Assembly (NCBI RefSeq): GCF_031877795.1
Contig: NC_133940.1
Location: 14,261,985-14,325,984, forward strand
Length of the DNA: 64,000 nucleotides
Direction: 5' to 3'
DNA from: Strix aluco
Lineage: Eukaryota; Chordata; Aves; Strigiformes; Strigidae
The position numbers and the translations under genes are program-made. Below are positions 28,201 through 37,200 of the stretch, in pieces. The notes under the pieces were generated by a model. It was not told where the DNA came from, did not search any database, and saw only the letters and a program-made list of their open reading frames with translations. Each line of letters starts with the position of its first letter. Positions within the stretch are counted from its first letter, which is position 1.

Positions 28201-31200
28201 ACAATCATTTATACAGTTCAGTGAGAATGCTGATATTCTGTACCCTGAGCTAATATGAAGTAGTGATGTCAGACCTTTTTCTGACTCGGTGCTAAATGAA
28301 CTTTTAGGATCGCAATGGTTTGTTTTCACTGACACCTGCCTAAATCTGTTGGTAATGGATGTGGCATGTGTAGTAGTGGTTCATTGTCATTGCTCTATGT
28401 AGTAGTGGTTCACTATCCTATGTAATACTTAAGGAACTGGAAAATCTACTAACTGAATTTAAAAATAAAAACTGTAACTTTTACAGTCAGGCAGGAGTAA
28501 ACTTCAGGGGAAAAAATAACTGGTTCAGTTATTCTATTCTTTTTTTCCAAGTCAGTTTGTATTTAAGATTAAGCTAAGATTTTGTACTTTGTCTACTTTA
28601 TACTCTTTGTGTATGTGGTCTGCTAGAGACTAGCTCATCATTAAGCTATTGTGCAATTATCTTTGCTTCTTACCAGGTGAATAGCTAGTAAGCAGTAACA
28701 TGAAAATGTGTGGCCCGTAGTTAGTTAACTGGTTAAATTTGAGTTACTACTGTAGGTCATTCTACAGTGCTTGGGTGAGGTGAGGGAGGCTTTCCAGTTT
28801 GTACATCCTATTAATTTCCAAGGAAAAATGGTATGTTTTCCATTCTAGACTATCTGTAGACCACTACAATATAATAAATTGTGGTCAGGCATTGCATTGG
28901 CATTCTTAATAGTTAAGCCATTCTCTGAAACAGTCTATTAGACCACCTACAGTGTCTGTGCAGCTGCCAGGGGGATTTAGGAAGTGTTAGCCCTGTAAGT
29001 GTTAGTCACTGTTACATATGCATTTCAAAACCCTTGAAAACAAACTTTAATGACTGTATCTAAGCTCTTTTTATTACAGTGTTTCTCACTGTAAGCAGTA
29101 AATTGCAGATAACTGAAAATGTATTTCTACCTTTTTCCTATGTTGTACATTTTTATTTTGGCAAAATAATTATTTTACTTCCTAAAACATACTCCTTTAG
29201 ATTTTAATTAATAGTATTTATTTTATCTTTTTTATGTTATTAGTTATTCTATGCCATATACATTTATGCTTTCACAAACTCATAGCTAATGCTTCACCAT
29301 TTGCTGCTGCTTACTTATTTTTAAGAAAATAAAAATAGGTTGAAAACCTATGAAGCAACTGTTTACTCAAAGCATTGATTGCTCCAATGCAGTAATTATA
29401 TTTTGGAAGTTACTTGTTTTCTTTTACGACAGTAAATCAATTAACAAATGACGTATAATGTAAAAGAGAAAATTTATAAACTCCAAACTTAGTCTTTCAG
29501 TTGTAAATACTAAGTTCCATATTAATTCCATTCCAACCATTAGTGTAAGGTTCGTGTAAGTTAAGTTGAATACAAGCTTTTAACCAAGTTCCTGGCTGTA
29601 AATAGAGCAAATCTGTGTACTGGAATTCTGTTTGGTTTTTTTCATGGTTTTGGCAAATGGTATTGAATGGAATTTCATCCTTTTGAAGATGTGCATCTTG
29701 GTACATACTGTGTGCAAATTCCTAATCCCTTTTTTTTTTATTTGTTGGCTGAAAAAGCTATAAATCATTAGGTAGATTCATCTTATTTTAGCAGTTTCTG
29801 TATTCATGTATTGAAAGCAGGGCTTTGCATCCCTGATAGCCTCACAGATTATGGGAAGCTAGCCATTAACCCCCAAATACATTTCCCTTTCTTTGTCCCC
29901 CTGAATTAGTCTTGGTAGCGAGGAAGAATCGTGCTGGATGCTGAGTTCCCTCAGCTCCTGCACAGTCGGGAGTTGGGAGCTGCAGCTGTGACGTGTTGTA
30001 GGAAGGTCGTAACTCCCAATGCACGTTTTTAGCTGGCTGGCAGAGTAGTCTGGGGCATGCGTGGTAGATGGTGTTTTCATGTGTCATAGATACTGTTGTG
30101 GTGAAAACTTCCTCAAAATGTTGTGGGGAGGAAGTGTTTCTAGGAGTGTTAATAAAAATCAGTAGCTGTCATCATGTAATGTATTGCTTGCAATCTGGGC
30201 TTTGGGCAGGGAGTCTGAGGATCAGAGTGAAGTCTGTCATGTATGGCCATCAAATATGCCCAAGTGGCAAGTTACCGTGAATGAATCCTGGGTAGTTCAG
30301 CCAAGGAAAAGTACCAAGCAAATAGTTAAATTTAGGGTGATTTCTCTGCTGATTTGGCATTGACCTGCCCTACCTGGATGAACAGTGCGTACTGCCAAGG
30401 TAGTAAACTGTCACAAAGGAATTTATGTCAGAAAACTCTGTTTCATTTGGTACTTATGTTTACTATTTTGTTCATCCCACTTTTTAAAAATTATTTTGGC
30501 TGCATTTGTCTTCCCTGTGAAGCTCAGCTGGTTGGGATATTTTATTTTCATTTTATCCACAATTAGGTTCTTGCTTTGCCCACAAAACTGAGGTAGCCCG
30601 TAGTTGCAGTGACTCCTTTGATTCCTGTGGTCTGTTTAATTGAATTGTGGCTCATGCCTTATTTATAATATCTAAGTTTAACTTGTATGTTTTATTTCCT
30701 ATTCTGTCTTTTATTTGGCCTATCCAGTTCTCTAAAATCCTACACAAACAATCAGAAGCAAATATCAGCTGTAGGAAATATTGCAGTGGATGTTATTCTC
30801 TAAATTGTGCAAGGTTATTAAATCAGAAAGTTAACTATTTCTATTTCGGTGTAATTTTAGCAGACGTGTATGATTAAGCTTTATAATTACAAAATTTCTT
30901 AACACATTCATAGCATAGCATTTTTTTAAAAAGTTGATTAAAAACATCGGTATGCTTATGAATTTTATTGTAACATTGATTAATTACATAGCATTTGGAG
31001 ATTAAAATTTTCTTTAAGATCTTGTCACATGATATTCTGATGCTTTGTTCATGGTAAGTTCAGTACACCCCATCTGATCTCTGCAGCTCTTAGCTGGAAA
31101 CAAAGGCCATTAAAACTTACCTGTATTACTCTTCCATCACTGAGCTGTCTACCCCTTGACTGGGCTGTTCCTTTGTAAGTACCAGCAAAGCAAAATATGC

Positions 31201-34200
31201 ATTTAGGCTAAAAGAGGCATTAGTTCTGGCTTTTACAGGTTTTGTGTACAATTGCCTCTCTTTGTCTTCAGGCTTCTTCTACATCTTCAAAGCATAGTCT
31301 GCTGAACATTATTGTGTAATTTTATTGTTGTACAGTAAGGTAAGGGATTACCTTTGTAATCCTTAGCCGTGTTATGAAATGCACAGTAAAACACGTAAAT
31401 ATACTGAAAGTGTCAAGTGGAAATACAACTAGGCTCTGAAAGAACAGACTCCTCGGAACATGGGTACAAAGATGTTGAAAATATGCATTTTAGAACTGAC
31501 CCCTTCCAAACATGCTTTTCGGAGGGAATTATGGATAGAAATTAGGTGAAATGTTTTCCATCTTTTCTCCGACCATCTAAGCATGAATGTGGAAAAACCT
31601 GGAGGGATAATAGGTTTTCTGCTGGATGTTTGCTAAGTCAGAGAGCTTCTTGACTTCAGTGACACCCCACAGTAGGAAGGTTTTTTAGGTGTGCAGCCAG
31701 GAATGATGTATGTTGAGGAAGAGTGATTCAGAGCTGAGCATTAGGAGGGTTCTTGTAACCCCTAGCTTTAACACAGCTTTCAACTTCTTTGATAGAAGAA
31801 AAAGTTTTCAGTTCTTTTGCTTTTAATGGGTTAAGAGAATTCATTCTATATTGTTTTAAAAGTCAAAGCCATTTTGTGAGTGAAGAAACAAATATTACTT
31901 GTTTTTTAAAAATATATCCTTGAGAATTTTGGTTTTGCAATAATTCAAGTTTCAGTCAAAGACCAGTTTTCTTAGAAAGTGTTATTAAGGGGAGGAGGAT
32001 ATTGAATGTTGCTATTTTATATAAAAAATCATACGGCAAATGTCCTATGTAGTTTTTCTGGAAGCTTATCAAAGTTTCATGTCAAGTGTTAATTTTAGCA
32101 GCAATTTTCTGCCCTTTGCGGTCTGAATAAGACCTTCAGGTTGCTGGGGAGTGCTGAGGAGCCAGTGTGTACAGTTCTCAGCGGAAAATGCCTATTGCAC
32201 TACAACCATAACTTCATAGCACCATTTCTCTGCCCTTCTGCATCTTGAACAATGTAAATACTTGGTAAAACAGAATATTTTTATGAATGTTGTTCGCATG
32301 AATTACTAAATTAGTCTTAAGTTCCACTGCTTGATTTCATTTACCTGCTATTCCTGCAGAGTTGAAAAGGAGTAGTTTAGAAATTCAATACAAAAAAGGT
32401 GTAACAGGTGTCTTAGACTGAATAATCACTCAGTCAAATTTGCTGTATTTAAGTATAGAAGTAATTACTGTATAGAGGCCGTGAGCTTTATGCAAATCTA
32501 GTGACTAATTATCTAACACAGACTAAAGGCATAAGCGGGTTTTGTTATTACTTCTGTAGAGTAAATTCAAAAGGAAAAGATGGTGTAAAATGAGAAAAGT
32601 CTGTTTAATGTATTATGATTGTATTTCGGGTGTTACATTTTACTTTGCTCTGAATTTAACAGTGGATCTGGAGTATTTTTTAAAATCGGTGTGATTTAAG
32701 ACTGGACTATTGTTTTGGGTTTTTTGAAGTAGGTTCTCACAGACTCTTAATGCTCAGCTCCCGAAGGATTGTATGCTGGGGTAGACTTGGCTAATATGTA
32801 GCTAACAGGAAAAAGTTCTTTCACCACAAATACTGATAGCTGGACTGAGTGATAAGTGCAGTGCTTGTGGCTTACCTTGGCCAGTGCAATACATATATCT
32901 CAGAATAGTATATCTGAGGTAGGAGCTGGACAAAGACATAATGGGAGGGCACTGTGTGTCCCTCAGAGCTGGCGGTATTGCACCCTCTGTTCCTCTCTTA
33001 TTCTTCCCTAGATCAGCATGTTCAGTGGATTAGAGTCACAGTCACATTTTTATGTGAAATGAAAACTTGGCTCAGTTGAGGTCATGTAATGCAGATTGGA
33101 AAAGCAGATTAAAATAATAGTTCCGATTCGGTTGGATATAGTATATCGTTATTTTATATTACCTCAGGACATAGCCAGGACATGTGTTTTACTGTAGGTT
33201 CTGTACTAGGGGACAATTTTTTGAATTTTGGAAGGCCGTTGATCTCAGAATCAGAAGAATTTTCTGCTTATTTGAATTTTATTTTTATTTTTAACCTTGG
33301 TATTAAATGCTCAATTGGTTGAGAAAAACTTGGTTATGAATTACAACATAACTCACATTCCTTTATGGAAGACTTCCTTCTCATACATTTATCTCTCCAT
33401 AGTATTTAATTTCCATGAGGATTTTAAAGTTCAGAACCTTTTTTCAGTATCTCTTAATTTTTTCATTCATCACCAGGATTTCATCTTAAAGCTTATAAAA
33501 CAATTGATAATCATTGTTCTATCTACCAGCTAAATAAATGAAAAGGAATACTTATTCTGATGATTTTTTTGTGTGTGTGTAAGGTGAATTTATTTTTTTT
33601 AATTGTAAAATTAAACAAACTAAATGGCAGTACCTTCCATATCCTGGTTTTCAAGCTCCATCGTTAAAGTTAATGCAAAATAAAGTTTAGACAAAGAAAA
33701 GCAAACACACAGTTGGATGTAATTTAAACCACATTTCGAAGACTGTGTTGGCTAAGTGAGTGTGGATTATATTCCAGTATTGTTTTCAATAATAGTGTTG
33801 CCATGGAAATTAACGCATATGCATGTCCAGGAACCCTCCACACACTGATGTACAGCTACGGTATGCTGAGAGACTTTAATTGTGTTAGCTTACTTTTGTA
33901 ATATCTTCTTGACTTCTTCACCCACTTCATCTAGATGTTTGTGTCATATCCTATTATTGCATCCCTTTTCTCTCTCTGCCTTCTCTCCCACCATCCCAAA
34001 AATACCATTATTTGTTCCTTGTGCCCCTTAGTCATGCAGATATTACTTTGAATATTTTCTTGAGGAGCTGGTGATGAAAGTATTGATTCAGATTTAGGGA
34101 GACCAGATAGTAGAAGGATGAAACAAAGACTAGTTTATGTAATTGGTTAACATAATTGAGTATTAAACACACAGAGAAAAAAACAACTTTCTGTAGCTGT

Positions 34201-37200
34201 TGTGACAAAACCACTGGTCCGGACTTCCACATGCAGTTCCCAGTGTTGTTGCAAAAATCTGTTTGCTTGTGGGTACAAGCCATTCTTTCCAATCCTTGTT
34301 TGGTCTAGATTATAAAATGTCAGGGTAGGACAGTTTATATTCCTGTTTGAACAAATGCCTAGCAGAATAAGGGCACGATGTGAAGTGGGTCTGCAGGTAT
34401 TCATATAATTCTACTGCAAAAAGTATATTCAGTGTAGTTGCTGTCATTCATTTCAGGAGTGGTCCAAAAGTTCACTGAGATAATAGCTTTTGTATTATGA
34501 ATCTTAGACTGAATGCTGAGCTGTACCGGAGCTTTATGTGTGTGTATATATATGTATATAAAATGTTAGCATGCCTGTGAACAAAACCTTCACTATAGCT
34601 TGCCGTTATAAAGGACATTGTAATTTGGTTAACCTTAAAAGCAATTATGCATTAGGGGTATTGTGGAATATAGAGGTCTAAATTGCAACCTGCTGATCAA
34701 ATCAGATTCACAGCAGTGATTTGACCTTCCATAGTCCAGATGGGGGGGACTGTTTATCTCAATATGCATCTTAACAGTTTTAAGAAAGCAGCTTTTTTCT
34801 GTCGGATGCTGGTGGACAGTTGATGGACCAAAGTACCTACTTAGTGTTTTAAATCCAGTAGAGGTGCTATTTATATATTATAGACATAGATTATTGATAG
34901 GTCCTCTCAGGTATCCAGCCTAAGCAAAGGAAAAATCATTGAGCACATTCCATTCTTTTTAGGTTCTTAAACTGCATTTATTGTTGTGGAATCTTAAGTG
35001 CATTCCTGTGGTTCATTAAGTGATTGGACTGTCATCTCTGAAACAGATTGTTAATCCATTACCCTCCCTCTGAGGAAAATTGTACTATTAAATTATTTTT
35101 TCATTTTGTTTTGTTGTGAAGTGCTCTGAGCTGCTATTTGTGGAATTGGGTCAAAAGCAGTAAGTTAGGCATGCCAAAGAGTAAATATAGTAGAGCTACT
35201 GAGTGACCTCTGATTTTATCATCTCTTCATTTGAACAGGATACAATTCTGGCAGAACTGCTTCAAATCAATAAAGAGTATATAGTTGGATATCATGAACA
35301 TGATTCACTCCTGGATCATAAGGAGGAAGAGGAACTCACTGAAGAAGAAAGGAAGGCAGCATGGGCAGAATATGAAGCCGAAAAGAAGGTAAAGCTATCT
35401 AATCAGGTTCACATACATGAAAATAACCTTTCCACATTTAAGTACCTCTTACCTTTTCAGTTTGTTTGGGGGAGGTTAATTTTCTTATAGGCCAAGAAAT
35501 CACAGAATCATCTAGGTTGGAAAAGACCTTGAAGATCATCTAGTCCAACCATTAACCTCACACTGACAGTTCCCAACTACGCCAGATCCCTCAGCGCTAT
35601 GTCGACCCTACTCTTAAACACCTCCAGGGCTGCTTCTTTTGTTGTTGCTGTTTAGGAACGTTCTCCAACGAACGGTACTTCTTTCTTTCAGACGCCGTTT
35701 TCCAGTTAGATACATGAAGGTCAAAGAAAGGCAAAAAATATGGGGGAAGTTCAAGTACAGAGGCAGTAGCTAAACCCAAACTGATGACCCCATTCCTTAA
35801 TGCAGATACGCTTCTGCCTGCTTTAGGCTGCCTGTGCAGGAAATAGAGAATAATACACATGAAGATACTTGGGTGTCAAGGCAGTCAGGCTGTAATTGCC
35901 AATTATAAAAGGAGATGGTGAGGCTACAATATTGATTGAGTTTTTGGAAGAGAAACTAAAGTAAATATAGTACATTCTGCAAGCATCATATCTTCATTGT
36001 GCCAAGTTAGATAAAACAGGGCCAGAGGATTTGTGCTATAGAAGAATGGATATGTAAAGCAAATTTTGACGTATGAAAAATGGAGATTCCATGTCTTGTT
36101 TGCTCTTTCGATGCTGGTCTTTTCTGTGTATTTTCTTCATTGCTTTCATTTAAAAGTTACTTTTTACGCACACATTTTTTTTCTATTTCATAATAAAATT
36201 CAACTGGTGTTCTGTGTAATACCTCTCTTTTACCATTTGAGGGAAATTTCTAGCTCCATTAAAGGTATACAGTTGATTTCAGGACTTTTTGCCACAATCC
36301 CACAAACGTATCAGCATTTGCTAGAAAGAACCTAAAAGTTTTGGGTTTTTTCCTTTTATTCCTTGTGTCTTATTTGATATTTAAGCAGGTGGTAGAATGA
36401 AGAAAATTGTAAATTGGCTACAGGTTTGGGATTTTTCACTGTAAAAGGAATGTGATAACTTGGTGTAACTGGAGTTTAATAGTAGGAAGATTCCAGGAAA
36501 GGCAAAGTTTGGTATTCAGTAATCTGAAAGTACGAAAAGTGGATGTATAAATTGCCACTGACCATCTTGAGTGAATAGATAGATGACAAATGAAAATGGA
36601 GTACTGGGAGAAGGTTTTGTGAGGAAGAAGAAACAGGAAGATATAATACAGTAAGCACTGAAATTGCCCCATGAGCAATCCATATGGGAGATGAGCTTTA
36701 TATTCCTGCTAATAAATTATGCATTTGGCTTCTTCAGAATTTGATTACAGTGAGGTCAAACTCAACATTAAGTAGTGGGCTTGCAATATAAAAAAATGCA
36801 TCTTAAACAACTTAAGATATACTAATAAGTTGTGGTCATTTTTTTTCTTAGTATGCCAAATAATTGTAATTAAGCTAAACTCACATATTACTCAAGACTG
36901 GAATTTAGGTTCCTTTGTGATTAAAATGTCCTCTGAATTGAGGTTTGTGAAGATCTTCATTTACTGAGATGGGTTAGCCTTCACATGCAACGTACAGTGC
37001 CTGTAGTCTTCTCTAAGGGCTGATTCGTCTGCATATGGTATTTCAGGGGTTATTATAGAATACCATGAATTATCAGAGTTACTAAAATATAAGTATATTT
37101 TGTGTTTTTAAGGGCTTGACTATGCGTTTCAACATGCCAACTGGGACCAATATGCTTCCCACAAATTTCAACTCTCAAACACCATATATTCCTTTCAATT

